Shown: in pieces, positions 21,527 to 21,964 of the stretch
Position numbering within the stretch: the stretch's first letter is position 1
Layout of the letters: every line of letters begins with the position of its first letter
Assembly: GCA_945886995.1 (NCBI GenBank)
Contig: CAMCZJ010000021.1
Coordinates: 1 to 21,964 of the forward strand
DNA: 21,964 nucleotides
Reading direction: 5' to 3'
Source: Asaia bogorensis
GTDB taxonomy: Bacteria; Pseudomonadota; Alphaproteobacteria; Acetobacterales; Acetobacteraceae
Notes under the pieces: model-generated
The model's database searches: none
Seen by the model: only the letters and a program-made list of their open reading frames with translations
What the model was told of the DNA's origin: nothing
Made by a program: the position numbers and the translations under genes

Positions 21527-21964
21527 ATGCCCAGCATTACCCGCCGTACCAGCCTTGGAATTTTCGCCGCTGGGCTTGCCGCCCCTGCCTTGGCCCAAGC
21601 GCCCGCCTTCCCCAGCCGGCCCATCCGCATTTTCGTGCCCTTCGCCGCCGGCGGTACGACCGACATCCTGGCCCGTGCGCTCGGGGAAAGGCTGTCCGTG
21701 GCGCTTGGCCAGCCAGTCGTCATTGACAATCGCGGCGGCGCCGGCGGCACTGTGGCCGGTGAGGCCTTTGCGCGGTCTGAGCCCGATGGCCATGCGCTTC
21801 TGGTCGCGACCGCTTCGCTGATTTGCATCAATAAAGCGCTGTATCAGCGGCTGGCCTTTGATCCCGATACGGATTTCCTGCCAATGGCCATGCTGGCGCA
21901 GCAGCCCAATGTGCTGGTGGTCAATCCGCGTGCCCTGCCCTTCACCGATCTGCCGGCGCTGATC
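21527..21964 (+). CDS. Bug/TctC family tripartite tricarboxylate transporter substrate-binding protein, 3' partial
   Basis: This frame runs off the right edge after 146 codons. It encodes an N-terminal signal with an RR pair (TRRTSLGIFAAGLAAPALAQA), which fits a Sec or Tat leader, then FPSRPIRIFVPFAAGGTTDILARALGERLS, followed by LGQPVVIDNRGGAGGTVAGE and ARSEPDGHALLVATAS. These are diagnostic for Bug proteins, periplasmic solute-binding proteins that usually feed TctAB-type transporters or act alone and are greatly expanded in some alpha- and betaproteobacteria. The ligand (a carboxylate or other small molecule) cannot be told. AGGAG at 21513-21517 precedes the ATG. No TctA or TctB is visible within the window. 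Confidence 0.93.
   Translation, partial: MPSITRRTSLGIFAAGLAAPALAQAPAFPSRPIRIFVPFAAGGTTDILARALGERLSVALGQPVVIDNRGGAGGTVAGEAFARSEPDGHALLVATASLICINKALYQRLAFDPDTDFLPMAMLAQQPNVLVVNPRALPFTDLPALI

Overview
The window looks like a chromosomal segment of a high-GC alphaproteobacterium, most likely in or near the Acetobacteraceae/Roseomonas group. This is inferred from codon use, the Mg-type HemB, the coupled trpBA pair, a CaiB/BaiF CoA-transferase and a Bug/TctC binding protein. No rRNA, tRNA, CRISPR array, transposase or insertion sequence was recognised.

Layout. 1-558 holds an AT-richer orphan gene that may be cut by the window edge. 697-1341 (minus) is a LolA-type lipoprotein carrier. Divergent from it, 1433-5590 is a tight plus-strand operon: a double-domain carboxymuconolactone decarboxylase-like protein, a DUF2272 lipoprotein, an Old Yellow Enzyme and SelO. 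A hairpin at 5594-5619 closes it and serves the convergent gene too. 5627-10461 is an apparent functional-amyloid locus related to Pseudomonas Fap. A FapF-like outer-membrane barrel (minus) is divergent from an amyloid-repeat protein, a small one-repeat protein, a FapD-like C39 peptidase lipoprotein, a secreted protein with a double-glycine-like motif, and a small lipoprotein. 10540-11751 holds an Nfu-type Fe-S protein and a RutE-like nitroreductase. 11831-13890 is trpBA, and 13925-18897 holds a CoA-transferase, an alpha/beta hydrolase, a membrane-anchored TPR protein and a GMC oxidoreductase. On the minus strand, metY and hemB form a 4-nt-overlapping pair (21251 down to 18904). From 21527 a Bug/TctC substrate-binding protein runs off the right edge.

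The most interesting part is the Fap-like locus. Secretion pore, peptidase and amyloid-like proteins sit together. The amyloid protein has four repeats in an A-B-A-B pattern, with CxC pairs only after the A repeats. Its QN core recurs once each in the 111-aa and 199-aa secreted proteins. The 199-aa protein also carries a motif like the double-glycine leaders cut by C39 peptidases. The fapF/amyloid intergenic region holds overlapping inverted repeats that could form mutually exclusive hairpins. Further structured leaders lie in front of the nfu gene and the TctC gene.

All calls come from reading translated sequence and family motifs by eye. No database search or folding program was run.
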